A stretch of DNA of 64,000 nt from Leptospiraceae bacterium. GTDB taxonomy: Bacteria > Spirochaetota > Leptospiria > Leptospirales > Leptospiraceae. The DNA is taken from the NCBI GenBank assembly GCA_016711485.1, contig JADJSX010000023.1:960001-1024000 (forward strand), read 5' to 3'. A program made the position numbers and the translations under genes. The notes beneath the pieces were generated by a model. The model did no database searches. It saw only the letters and a list, made by a program, of their open reading frames with translations, and was not told where the DNA came from. Positions 37,737-47,351 of the stretch are shown here, piece after piece. Positions within the stretch are counted from its first letter, which is position 1; each line of letters begins with the position of its first letter.

Positions 37737-38891
37737 ATGACACAAAAATCAAAAACTTTTTTAATTACATTTCTATTGATTTTATTTGGAACATTTCTTT
37801 CCCCACTTTTTTATTCTGTTGATTCTTTTCGAAATAACTTATCTTTAAATGCAAAAACAGAGGTAAATCCAACTCCTGCAATGAATCAGGCTATCGGTAT
37901 TCAATCTGCATTTAACGAGGTATTTGAAAAATCGGCTGACAGTGTGGTGTCTATCGCTACAGAAAAAACAATCAATGTCCAAATGAATCCGTTTATGGAT
38001 CCATTTTCAGGAGATCCTTTTTTCTTTGGTCCTCAGAGAGGCAAAGGCAAAACCCACAAACAAAAACAGACTGGACTTGGATCAGGAATTATTCTAAATA
38101 AAGAAGGATACATTCTTACCAACGAACATGTTGTCCATGAAACGGATAAACTTCATGTTAAATTAAAAAATAAAAAATCGTATGAAGCAGAAATTATTGG
38201 AGCCGATCCGGTTTCTGATATAGCACTTTTGAAAATAAAAGGGGCAAAGGATTTAACTCCAATAGAATTAGGAGATTCTTCGAAAGTGAAAGTAGGGGAT
38301 TGGGCAATTGCTATTGGTGCACCTCTTGGGTATGAACACTCATTTACAGTAGGTGTTGTTAGTGGAATTGCACGAGGAGGAATTGATTCCTCTGGAGTAA
38401 GTTATATCCAAACAGATGCGGCGATCAACCAAGGAAATAGTGGGGGACCGTTATTGGATATTTACGGGCGGGTAATCGGAATAAACCGAATGATTGTATC
38501 TCCAAGTGGAGGTTCAATTGGAATTGGATTTGCAATACCTATCAATGAAGCAAAAAATATTGTAGATGAAATTAAAACTAACGGAAAAATTAAACGTCCC
38601 TGGGTAGGTATTGCGTTAGACGCTATTGATGAAGATTCCAAACAGGAATTAAAAATATCTTCTACTGAGGGAGCTATTATCAAACAAATTTATGGAGACT
38701 CGCCTGCCGCAGAAGCAAGACTAGAGTTAATGGATGTAATTACGCAAATCAATGAGGAAAAAATAAAATCTCCGGAAGATGTCGTAAATTTTGTTAGAAA
38801 AAGTAAGGTCGGAGACAAACTTACCTTCATTGTACTACGCAAAGGAAAAGAAGTAAAATCTATTGTAAAAATTAAGGAGAGACCGCAATAA
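37737..38891 (+). CDS. htrA: HtrA/DegP-family serine protease
   Basis: The 384 residues comprise a signal or anchor segment (residues 7-27), a trypsin-like protease domain and one PDZ domain (about 285-380). The catalytic triad is intact: His131 in TNEHVV, Asp161 in SDIALLKI and Ser235 in GNSGGPL. It should degrade misfolded periplasmic proteins and may act as chaperone. One PDZ makes it DegS/HtrA-like in layout, but the long linker with PFMDPFSGDPFFFGPQ (the LA-loop region) matches DegP/DegQ-type proteins. A strong ribosome site and a clear terminator frame it as a single-gene unit. Confidence 0.95.
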   Translation: MTQKSKTFLITFLLILFGTFLSPLFYSVDSFRNNLSLNAKTEVNPTPAMNQAIGIQSAFNEVFEKSADSVVSIATEKTINVQMNPFMDPFSGDPFFFGPQRGKGKTHKQKQTGLGSGIILNKEGYILTNEHVVHETDKLHVKLKNKKSYEAEIIGADPVSDIALLKIKGAKDLTPIELGDSSKVKVGDWAIAIGAPLGYEHSFTVGVVSGIARGGIDSSGVSYIQTDAAINQGNSGGPLLDIYGRVIGINRMIVSPSGGSIGIGFAIPINEAKNIVDEIKTNGKIKRPWVGIALDAIDEDSKQELKISSTEGAIIKQIYGDSPAAEARLELMDVITQINEEKIKSPEDVVNFVRKSKVGDKLTFIVLRKGKEVKSIVKIKERPQ

Positions 38892-38927
38892 AAATAGTTT
38901 CGCTAGTATCACAGTTTCACTATTTTT
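38890..38927 (+). terminator. Terminator of htrA
   Basis: AAAAATAGT (38890-38898) and ACTATTTTT (38919-38927) form a 9-bp stem, beginning inside the htrA stop codon. The T-run of the right arm gives it the usual rho-independent appearance, although the stem is AT-rich and the loop is long. Confidence 0.6.
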
Positions 38928-38934
38928 AATTCCC

Positions 38935-39222
38935 AAATACCCAGATTTCTAATCTAGCTAGTGCACGCGTCAGATCTTTAGAAATTTGGGTAATACCTTT
39001 AGATATGAATCAAAGGGTATTACCGATAAAAATTTGAAAATATATTTTTTAGAGTTAGCATTGTCAATATATACTGATTCTATTTAATCGTTGCGCAAGA
39101 TTTTATATACCCTTTGCCAAAAGTATATAAAAGTGAATCAGTATGTACCATTTCGAAATATCCGAAGTTGTAAGGCTCAATTCTTTTTGAGAAATGGTAT
39201 AAATTTGACTTTTGGTAAATAT
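38935..39222. repeat. Cluster of palindromic elements, no gene
   Basis: The gap between htrA and the vWA gene is almost entirely inverted repeats. TACCCAGATTTCTAA (about 38939) pairs loosely with TTTAGAAATTTGGGTA near 38980. GGTAATACCTTT (38989-39000) pairs with AAAGGGTATTACC (39012-39024). ATACTGATTC (39071-39080) pairs with GAATCAGTAT (39135-39144). An element bounded by ATATACCC...CCAAAAGT (39105-39124) and ACTTTTGG (39208-39215) resembles the one interrupting the DUF1499 gene, and holds TACCATTTC/GAAATGGTA (39146-39154, 39191-39199) within it. A short frame across it looks non-coding. Confidence 0.7.
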
Positions 39223-39334
39223 GCCAATATTCTAAATTGTATCTCTGGGTTTCTCGGACTAAAACTCTTTATTCCATATATATGTATGCTGGAAATATTG
39301 TAGTAAAAAAAGAAGAACTTATAAAAGTAATACT

Positions 39335-40657
39335 ATGTTAGAAATTCCAGGATTCAAATGTTTAAGAAAAGTTCTATGGAAGGATTTAGATTCTGGAATG
39401 ATTGTGATTGGTGGCATAAAGGTTAATAATGGATTGCCCCTGGAACTTGTAAACTATCCTGCACTCACCATTAGCCTTATTCGGGATTTAGCAAACAAAT
39501 ACCATTTTCTTCCAAATAAAGAAGTCATAGTAGCAGAAGTTTCTCGTGGAGAAAGTGCATCTCGGATGTCTATGGGATTTAGGACTATTGAAAAGAGATT
39601 AAAACAATTCAACAATCTACGAGATGCAATCCAAAGGGAAAGAGAAAATGTACTTCAAAAAAAATCTCTTGTTTTACCTCCAAACGTTAGCCTGCTTTCA
39701 ACTCCCTATATTGAAAAAGAATATCTTATTAAAGATACATTCAATTCTTTTGAAGTAAAAATTCCAAAAAATGATCTGCCATCTATGTTCTCTCATTTAG
39801 AAGAAAAAATTACGTTAGCAGATATACTCACCGGGCGGTTAAAGGATAAATTTAAATTACCGGAAGATGTAGACGTTATGTTACATCTAGTAGTCGATTA
39901 TTCCTATAGTATGAATACAATGGATAAACTGAATTTAGTGATTGCTGCGGTTAATTTGTTTTATACTCATATAAGTGAATGTATGTTAAATGTAAAAATT
40001 CAACTCTATGTTTTTTCTGAAACATGTATTCCCGCTAAATTTCCATTGTCGGGAAAAGAAATTGAAAGAAAAAATACTCACTATGGAAGTTTTATGAAAA
40101 AAGTTTTACACCATAGAAATTTAGATATAATCAATAAAGTAATTCTTTTTACAGATGGAGAACCTACTGATATGTCAGACGCAATTGTAACTGGAAATAA
40201 AATGAAAAATTTAAAAGTGGATTATACGCAAATTATTTTTGATATAAATGAAGATAGAAGAACCGAATACCAAGGACTAACAGGAAAAGAAAAAATTTTA
40301 GATGGATTTATGGCGGGAAAAAATCATGGACTAACCTCCGTTCGTCTCAATGATAATGAATGGAAAAATCGGAAGGCCGAAATTTTTGAAAGTTTCACAG
40401 AAGTCGCCCATGCTTGTGGAGGCAATCAAATTATAATCAATGTTTATGAATTGATGAGTTTAATTTCCGTAGAAGTGTATGATCATTATATGGGTCTACT
40501 GACACTATCTAGAATTCCAATTGAGATTCCTAAATTTCCAGAATTAAAACCTCAAAAAAAGATGCCCCAAAATTTTCAGGAAGAAATTAAACAAAAAACG
40601 GTTAAACCTTTTGAATTTAAAAAAATAGAAAGACCTAACTCACCTAACGCAAGGTGA
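39335..40657 (+). CDS. von Willebrand factor A domain protein, function unknown
   Basis: The 440 residues have an N-terminal region of about 170 residues without a recognised domain, then a vWA fold with the metal-site motif DYSYS at Asp188 (LHLVVDYSYSMNTMDKL) and the later ILFTDGEPTDM block. The intact MIDAS suggests metal-dependent protein binding. There is no signal peptide, so it is probably cytoplasmic, as in MoxR-associated vWA proteins, although no MoxR-type ATPase is adjacent. The last codons lie in a small hairpin (CTCACCT/AGGTGAG, about 40637-40656) at the border of a dispersed repeat. Confidence 0.8.
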   Translation: MLEIPGFKCLRKVLWKDLDSGMIVIGGIKVNNGLPLELVNYPALTISLIRDLANKYHFLPNKEVIVAEVSRGESASRMSMGFRTIEKRLKQFNNLRDAIQRERENVLQKKSLVLPPNVSLLSTPYIEKEYLIKDTFNSFEVKIPKNDLPSMFSHLEEKITLADILTGRLKDKFKLPEDVDVMLHLVVDYSYSMNTMDKLNLVIAAVNLFYTHISECMLNVKIQLYVFSETCIPAKFPLSGKEIERKNTHYGSFMKKVLHHRNLDIINKVILFTDGEPTDMSDAIVTGNKMKNLKVDYTQIIFDINEDRRTEYQGLTGKEKILDGFMAGKNHGLTSVRLNDNEWKNRKAEIFESFTEVAHACGGNQIIINVYELMSLISVEVYDHYMGLLTLSRIPIEIPKFPELKPQKKMPQNFQEEIKQKTVKPFEFKKIERPNSPNAR

Positions 40658-40760
40658 GCTTGATGGTGGCACCTAGCGGTGGGCTAATGCTGTCAACTTA
40701 AGGTAGGATAGGCATCCCTGCCTGTCCACTTTTTATGCAGTAGTCCATTTTCCTATTTTG
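40636..40760. repeat. Dispersed palindromic repeat, truncated copy
   Basis: Bases 40686-40728 are identical to 2986-3028, the left arm of the hairpin repeat near 3 kb, and the flank from about 40636 is also similar. The right arm is missing: the sequence diverges after CCTGTCCA, though TTGCGTAA near 40757 may be the outer boundary. The left end overlaps the stop region of the vWA gene. Confidence 0.75.
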
Positions 40761-40898
40761 CGTAACATCAGGACCTAAGTAATTTTTTTGAATTGCAATT
40801 TTTTCCCTAGGTAAATTATCCATTTTACTTAGTAGAATTCGACTTGATTTATTTCCAATGAAAAATAATAAATCTTTCTCAGTATAGTGAATTGAAAA

Positions 40899-43800
40899 AT
40901 GAACGTGAAATCTAAAATATCTAAATGTAGTGTAATTGGGAAAATATGGATACTCCTATGTATTTGCCCATTACTTACTTGCAAATTTGATAAAGCTCCC
41001 AATTTCTTTGGAATTTTTCAATTAATAGATCTCGAGAAAAGATTTATTTTTGGAAACGCTCAGTCCTTATTCACAAATGAATTAGGTAGAACTGCTACTT
41101 TTACAGTAAGTTTAAGCAAAGAACCAGAGAGTGATGTTACTATTGGCCCTATCACTTCTTCAAATACCGCTGAGGGAATTATCACGACCAATACAACTTT
41201 AACTTTTACAAAAAGTAATTTCAATCAGCCACAAACAATAACTGTACAAGGAATTGATGATTTACTTTCAGATGGGAACAGGCAATATGCAGTTAATTTG
41301 GGAGCCGTTCAAACTACTGATTTTACTTATTCTCAATTAACGTTACAAAATATATTTGTAATCAACACAGACGATGAGACTCCAAGTATCGCTGCTTCTC
41401 CTGTTTTAGGTTTGTCAACGAATGAAAGTGGGCAAACAGCAAGTATATCCATCGTATTATCTACACAGCCTGGGGCAAATGTGGTTATCCCCGGATTTTC
41501 TTCGGATAACCCTTCCGAATGTACAGTTAGCGGCTCATTGACATTTACCCCCCAGAACTGGAATATTCCTCAACAGGTTATCGTTACGGGAGTCGATGAT
41601 ATTTTTTTAGATGGACCACAGAATTGTTTAATTTCTAGTTTGGCGTCGACAAGTGTCGATCAAGTTTATGTAAATAGAACAATCCCTGTTGTGACCGTTG
41701 TCAACGTCGACAATGACACCGCTGGTTTTACTTACGTACCTATCACTTCGGCAACTACAACAGAAGCTGGCGGACAAGCGCAGTTTTCCGTTGTCATGAA
41801 TACGAGTCCGTTTGGAACAGTTTCTATATCAGGAATTACTTCCAGTGATTCAACAGAGGGAACTGTTTCGCCGGTCAATCTTACATTTACCGCAGGAGAC
41901 TGGAATACTCCGAGAGTAATGGTGGTCACAGGTCAAGACGATTTCATGCAGGATGGGGACATCACTTACAATATTATATTTCCAGTTTCAGTAGCGTTAA
42001 ATCCCTCCGATGCAGGATATAACAATTTTTCATTACCCTCACATGGTTCCTTCACAAACCAAGACAATGATACTAGAGGAGTGTCGGTTACAGCTTTAGC
42101 TCCTACAACTTCTCTAACTCCTATTACAGTAACTGAAGGGTTAGCCTCTCAGACATTTCAAGTTCATCTTTTGTCGGCACCTTGTGATACCCCGGGAACA
42201 CCTAATAATTGTAATCCTACTTCCATAACTATCAATCTAACAAATAGTAATACGACTCAATATACCATTAGCCCTTCTTCGCTTACCTTTTCACCAGCAA
42301 ATTGGAATATCAACCAAGTAGTGACAGTAACAGCGGTGGATGATGCGATAGACGATGGAGACTTTAACTTCACACTTTCCTTGGACGCAATCGTTAGTAC
42401 ATCAGATTACAATGGAATCAATCCGTCAGATATAGCAATCAATGTAATAGATAATGATACAGCAGGATTTACTATCAATCCTACCACTGGGATAACGGTA
42501 AACGAAAACGATCCAGGAGGGGTTGGACTAGAAGCCACGATTACCGTGGTCTTAAATTCAGAGCCGACCGGAAACGTAACACTAGGACCAATCCTAAGCT
42601 CAGATACTTTAGAAGCAATTGTCGCGCCAACGATCGGTGGAGGAAATACCTCAATTACAAATCGTACACTTGTATTTACACCAACGGCGGGGCAAGCGAT
42701 AGTTAACTCTGATACTAATGCAGATACGATAAACGACAGATCTACCGGTGGCTGGAATGTACCGCAGACAATTCGCGTGCGGGCAGTAGTTGACGGATCA
42801 TTCGATGCTACTCAATTAAGAGTCATTAGTTTTGGACCACGTTCTACAACCGATACGAATTACTCCAATGTGGCACTTACTCCGACTCCAAGTATAAGTG
42901 TTACCAATATAGATAGTGGAACTCCTGAAATTCTTTTGCAATCAATTTCAAGTTTGAGTTTTGCAGAAGATGGAACTTCTACCATTACACTCCAAGTTGT
43001 ATTGGCTACACTTCCTACAGGTACAGTTACGATATCCAATATTGTATCTTCAGATACGACTGAAGGTGTTGTTTTACCCAACGGGGGAGGCGCACCTATA
43101 ACCGATAGAACCTTGGTTTTTACCACTTCCACTAACGCTGCTGTAACTGGAACAAATACAACCACCGGTGGCTGGAATATGCCACAAACCATTACAATCA
43201 GAAGTGTGACTGATAGTTTCGATGATGGAAATATTCCTTTTAAAATCACATTTACAGCGGCTACCGGAGCAGCAGAATACATCGGTCTACTACCTACTTC
43301 TGCTAATGCGTCTTACAATGGGACTACTGGCGAATTAACTCTTACGAATACCGATAATGATGCAAAAGGATTTACCATTGTTGCTGCGAATCCAGTTACT
43401 GTGACTGAAGGTGGAGGAAACTCTACGTTTACTGTAAGATTAAACTCTGACCCTTGTAGCACACCTTCTGCATTGGAAAACTGTGCGTCATCCGCCATTA
43501 CAATTAACCTTACTAATAATAATACGAGTCAATACACGATTAGCCCTTCCTCTTTAACTTTTGCTGTCGGTACTTGGAATAGCGCTCAAATTGTAACTGT
43601 TACTCCCGTAAATGACAGTTATGATGAGAACACAATGGATTTTGTGTTAGTCTTGGAATCTGTCGTAAGTGCATCTGATTACGGAGGACAAGATCCTGCA
43701 AATGTAAATATTCGAGTACAAGATAATGATACAAGAGGAATTAACTTAACGCTTGTAACTGGTTATTCACATATTACATCTAGTGGAGGTGGTTTTACGG

Positions 43801-45656
43801 AATATAACCTAAACCTTTCATCCTCCCCTGCTCCTGGAAATACAGTAACGGTTACTGTATCCGTTCCAACAGCCGCTCCACAAGAAGGTAAAATTTTAGC
43901 GGCGGATAATGTCACACAGCTTGACACACGAATTTTTATCTTCACGAATGCCAATTGGAATATAAACCAACCGTTTAGAGTAAGAGGAATCACAGGATCG
44001 GGAACGGGTAATACTAATTTTACTCTAACTCGAGCATCCGCGGAGACTGGGACTTTGCCGCCAACAGGTTTCACTGTAGCTCAGTATAACGATTACAATT
44101 CATTATCCACAGCCCAAACAATTACCAATTATCATATTGGAGTCGGAAAAAAAATTCGTATAGCGGGATCCACAACGCCTACTATTCTTAGTGAAGCAAG
44201 CCCTACAGCGACTTATTTTTGGGTAATGTTAAACCAAGCTCCAACGTCAGATGTGACTATCAATTTCGGAATTGATTCTACTTATCCTTGTACACTTCCT
44301 GCCGCAGTAGGAAGTACGACCCAATTTAACGTTGTAACACCTTCTTTAACTTTGACAACTGCGAACTGGGATCAAATCACAAATACCAACAGAATACAAA
44401 TTATTAGCGTCAATGATTTGGTCGATGATGGAGATGCAATCTGTTCCATTAAAATCACATCTATTGTAAGTGCGGATACCTATTATTCTACCTCAACTTT
44501 GGCAGATTATAATGAGCCTGCTATCACCGTAACAGATAATGATTCAATGGGTATATCAATGCAAACTCAAACGCCATTAGTCGGTGGCAGATTAATCACT
44601 TCAAGATCAGGTGCTAGAGGTACAATTCAATATAGCCTAGCAAGCCGACCGATGTCAGATGTAACTATATCCTTTTCAGATGTAGGGGGTAATTCTAGTT
44701 ATTCTCCGGCGACATTAACATTTACGCCTGCAAATTATTCCACTTGGCAAACACTAACGGTCACAGGAAACTCCGCAGGTGCTGTATCGGATAATAACTA
44801 TACTATTTCAGGTACTGCGAGTTCGACTGAAACAACCACGGGTTATGCAAATTCAGGAATATACAATACACAAATAACCACACAAAATGCAACAAATCGA
44901 GAACTAATGTACAATTTAGTTCCTTGTACAACTTCAACCGTAGGAACATGTACTGCAGTAAATGCGACAGGCGGAACGGTAGCCGGGACATATACAACAA
45001 CAGAAACTGGAGGGCAGAGGTTTTTTGCTATTAGCCTAAGAGCAAGACCAACTTCAAATGTTACGATTTCTGTTTCTAGCTCCGATACAACCGAAGGTAC
45101 TGTTTCAACAGGGACTTTAACTTTTACATCGGCAAATTGGAGCACATTGCAAGTGGTAACAATCACCGGTGTAAATGATTTTGTCGCCGATGGTAACCAG
45201 GCTTATACAATTAATTTTGGAGCAATGACTAGCGCTGATGCAGCATTTTCCACAACAATCTCCGCATTAGCCGCAACAAACACAGACAACGATACAGTTG
45301 GATTTGTATTAAATCCGGTTAGCAATTCAGGAGTATTAGAGTCTGATTTTGCTGGAAATTTTACAGTGAGATTAAGTAGTCAACCCACTGATGATGTGAC
45401 AATTCCGCTTACGGTAAATATTCCAGTTGCTCCTGACACAGGATTAACGATTACTTCGACGACGACTCTTACTTTCACAACGGCAAATTGGAATACTCCG
45501 CAGTCAGTTACGTTTACTTGGACGGCGGATGGAGTAAGTGTTCCTGTTACGCGAGACCATTCTGTAAATCTAGGGACTACAACTAGTTTAGATGCAAATT
45601 ATAACAATCTAGATCCACCAGACTATACAATTTCGATAATAAATTCTGGGTTGTAA
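40899..45656 (+). CDS. Giant lipoprotein of Calx-beta-like repeats
   Basis: The 1585 residues begin with a signal sequence (about residues 14-29) ending LLCICPLLTC, a likely lipidation site. The rest is a chain of about twelve beta-sandwich repeats of about 100-130 residues. Each shows a strand pattern like LTFTPANWNINQVVTVTAVD, then D-x-D-G, and ends in a DNDT-type motif (NVDNDTAGF, VIDNDTAGF, VQDNDTRGI, NTDNDTVGF). This matches Calx-beta-type domains, in which the acidic ends bind calcium. It is probably a long surface or periplasmic fibre in adhesion or matrix contact. Composition is rich in Thr, Ser and Asn, and the GC content is higher than in neighbouring genes. Confidence 0.85.
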   Translation: MNVKSKISKCSVIGKIWILLCICPLLTCKFDKAPNFFGIFQLIDLEKRFIFGNAQSLFTNELGRTATFTVSLSKEPESDVTIGPITSSNTAEGIITTNTTLTFTKSNFNQPQTITVQGIDDLLSDGNRQYAVNLGAVQTTDFTYSQLTLQNIFVINTDDETPSIAASPVLGLSTNESGQTASISIVLSTQPGANVVIPGFSSDNPSECTVSGSLTFTPQNWNIPQQVIVTGVDDIFLDGPQNCLISSLASTSVDQVYVNRTIPVVTVVNVDNDTAGFTYVPITSATTTEAGGQAQFSVVMNTSPFGTVSISGITSSDSTEGTVSPVNLTFTAGDWNTPRVMVVTGQDDFMQDGDITYNIIFPVSVALNPSDAGYNNFSLPSHGSFTNQDNDTRGVSVTALAPTTSLTPITVTEGLASQTFQVHLLSAPCDTPGTPNNCNPTSITINLTNSNTTQYTISPSSLTFSPANWNINQVVTVTAVDDAIDDGDFNFTLSLDAIVSTSDYNGINPSDIAINVIDNDTAGFTINPTTGITVNENDPGGVGLEATITVVLNSEPTGNVTLGPILSSDTLEAIVAPTIGGGNTSITNRTLVFTPTAGQAIVNSDTNADTINDRSTGGWNVPQTIRVRAVVDGSFDATQLRVISFGPRSTTDTNYSNVALTPTPSISVTNIDSGTPEILLQSISSLSFAEDGTSTITLQVVLATLPTGTVTISNIVSSDTTEGVVLPNGGGAPITDRTLVFTTSTNAAVTGTNTTTGGWNMPQTITIRSVTDSFDDGNIPFKITFTAATGAAEYIGLLPTSANASYNGTTGELTLTNTDNDAKGFTIVAANPVTVTEGGGNSTFTVRLNSDPCSTPSALENCASSAITINLTNNNTSQYTISPSSLTFAVGTWNSAQIVTVTPVNDSYDENTMDFVLVLESVVSASDYGGQDPANVNIRVQDNDTRGINLTLVTGYSHITSSGGGFTEYNLNLSSSPAPGNTVTVTVSVPTAAPQEGKILAADNVTQLDTRIFIFTNANWNINQPFRVRGITGSGTGNTNFTLTRASAETGTLPPTGFTVAQYNDYNSLSTAQTITNYHIGVGKKIRIAGSTTPTILSEASPTATYFWVMLNQAPTSDVTINFGIDSTYPCTLPAAVGSTTQFNVVTPSLTLTTANWDQITNTNRIQIISVNDLVDDGDAICSIKITSIVSADTYYSTSTLADYNEPAITVTDNDSMGISMQTQTPLVGGRLITSRSGARGTIQYSLASRPMSDVTISFSDVGGNSSYSPATLTFTPANYSTWQTLTVTGNSAGAVSDNNYTISGTASSTETTTGYANSGIYNTQITTQNATNRELMYNLVPCTTSTVGTCTAVNATGGTVAGTYTTTETGGQRFFAISLRARPTSNVTISVSSSDTTEGTVSTGTLTFTSANWSTLQVVTITGVNDFVADGNQAYTINFGAMTSADAAFSTTISALAATNTDNDTVGFVLNPVSNSGVLESDFAGNFTVRLSSQPTDDVTIPLTVNIPVAPDTGLTITSTTTLTFTTANWNTPQSVTFTWTADGVSVPVTRDHSVNLGTTTSLDANYNNLDPPDYTISIINSGL

Positions 45657-45680
45657 TAGGAAGTTAGCTTTGGGGTTCGG

Positions 45681-45750
45681 TTTACCCTACACCAAAAAGT
45701 AAGACGCAATTCATTTTGAGAAATGGTATAAATACTTGCCAAAGTGGTAG
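45681..45750. repeat. Short copy of a dispersed palindromic motif
   Basis: TTTTGAGAAATGGTATAAAT (45714-45733) is identical to 39185-39204. Left of it, ACCAAAAAGT (45691-45700) resembles the left arm of the element at 39105. It lies between the Calx-beta gene and the catalase gene, so it may affect the catalase promoter. Confidence 0.55.
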
Positions 45751-45804
45751 TTTTTTAAAAAATAGCAGGAGTCAAATTTTCGAACGCAAAATCGGAGATA
45801 TTTT

Positions 45805-47304
45805 ATGAATGAGCAAACTACAGCATCTGGAATGCCAATTAAATCTAATGAATCTAGAGATCAAATTCTAGAGAATCATTTATTAAATGAAAAATTAGCT
45901 TACTTTAATAGAGAAAAAATTCCCGAAAGAATCACACATGCCAAAGGCGCAGGTGCATTCGGAGTATTTACAGCGACGGCAGATATTCGTAAGTATACAA
46001 AAGCAAGAATTTTTTCAGAAATAGGAAAAAATACACCTGTGTTTGTACGATTTTCGAATTATCGAGGAGAAAAAGGTTCAGCGGATACTCTCCGTGATCC
46101 GCGAGGATTTGCAGTTAAGTTTTATACCGAAGAAGGGAACTGGGATTTTGCTGGAAATAATATTCCGGTATTTTATATTCGAGATCCTTGGAAGTTACCT
46201 GACTTGATTCATTCTCAAAAAAGAGATCCACAAACTAACCTAAATATTTCTACTTCAATGTGGGATTTCTGGTCGTTATCCCCTGAAACATTACACGCGG
46301 TTACTATGAATTTTTCGGAAAGAGGAATTCCTGAAAGTTATCGGTTTATGGATGGATATTCTTGCCATGCATTTAGTTTTATCAATTCGGAAAATGTTCG
46401 AGTTTGGATTAAATTGCATTTTAAATCGGAACAAGGAATTAAGTGCCTAACGAATGAAGAAGCCATTAAGTCGGCGGGTGAAAATCCGGATTATTATGTT
46501 GAAGATTTATTTCAATCAATTGAGTCCGGAATTTTTCCTAAGTGGAAACTATTCGTACAAATTCTTACAGATAAAGATCTGGAAAAATTTAATTTTGATC
46601 CATTTGATGTTACAAAAGTATGGCCTCATTCGATAGCCCCCGAAATGGAAATTGGAATTTTAGAACTTAACAGAAACCCCGAAAATTATTTTGTGGAAGT
46701 TGAACAATCTGCATTTTCTCCTGCGAATATTATTCCAGGCATTGGATTTTCTCCTGATAAATTATTACAAGCAAGGCTTTTTGCTTATCCAGACGCTCAA
46801 AGGCATAGACTTGGAGTAAATTATCAATCTTTGCCGATCAATCGCCCTCGTTCTTATGTTGAGAATGGATACCGAGATGGTTTGATGCGAATTGATTCAA
46901 ATGGCGGAGCATCCATAAATTATATACCAAATACGTTAGAGGAAAAGCCCGTAATCTTAAAAACTGTTGGGGCTAATTCTATTACTCCACCAAATCTTAA
47001 GAATTTCCCATTAGATGAATTTACTCAAACAGGAAATTTATATAGATTGATGGCTGATGAAGAAAGGGAAATGTTAATTGATAATCTGGTGGATAGTCTG
47101 AAACATATACCTACGCGAATCCAAGTGAGACAATGTGTGCTTTTTTACAAAGCGGATACTGAATATGCCTATTCCGTATGTGACGGACTAGGCCTTGATT
47201 TTAATGAAATTAAAATGCTGTCTACCTTTACATTTGAAGAGCTAATTGCAGAAACTGCAAAAGGTTTATATGAAAAAGTAGAGCGAGCTAAAACAATTAA
47301 ATAA
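45805..47304 (+). CDS. Monofunctional haem catalase
   Basis: The 499 residues match small-subunit clade haem catalases. The distal His45 is in ERITHAKGAGAFG, the distal Asn in FAGNNIPVFYIRDP (about residue 118), and the proximal haem ligand Tyr328 in RLFAYPDAQRHRLG. The enzyme disproportionates hydrogen peroxide in the cytoplasm or periplasm; no signal peptide is seen. It is a single gene with GGAGAT as ribosome site, ending at a perfect bidirectional hairpin shared with dapF. No PerR- or OxyR-type site was identified with confidence upstream. Confidence 0.96.
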   Translation: MNEQTTASGMPIKSNESRDQILENHLLNEKLAYFNREKIPERITHAKGAGAFGVFTATADIRKYTKARIFSEIGKNTPVFVRFSNYRGEKGSADTLRDPRGFAVKFYTEEGNWDFAGNNIPVFYIRDPWKLPDLIHSQKRDPQTNLNISTSMWDFWSLSPETLHAVTMNFSERGIPESYRFMDGYSCHAFSFINSENVRVWIKLHFKSEQGIKCLTNEEAIKSAGENPDYYVEDLFQSIESGIFPKWKLFVQILTDKDLEKFNFDPFDVTKVWPHSIAPEMEIGILELNRNPENYFVEVEQSAFSPANIIPGIGFSPDKLLQARLFAYPDAQRHRLGVNYQSLPINRPRSYVENGYRDGLMRIDSNGGASINYIPNTLEEKPVILKTVGANSITPPNLKNFPLDEFTQTGNLYRLMADEEREMLIDNLVDSLKHIPTRIQVRQCVLFYKADTEYAYSVCDGLGLDFNEIKMLSTFTFEELIAETAKGLYEKVERAKTIK

Positions 47305-47319
47305 AAAATACCTCTATTG

Positions 47320-47351
47320 GAAATTGAAGTTTAAAATTAAACTTCAATTTC
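47320..47351. terminator. Perfect bidirectional terminator between catalase and dapF
   Basis: GAAATTGAAGTTTAA (47320-47334) and TTAAACTTCAATTTC (47337-47351) are exact 15-bp complements around a 2-base centre. The right arm encodes the last residues and stop of dapF, so selection on protein and on RNA structure overlap here. Confidence 0.75.

Noticed and set aside
39091..39303. 70-residue open frame before the vWA gene
   Set aside because: It lies wholly in the palindrome cluster; its sequence is explained by the repeats.
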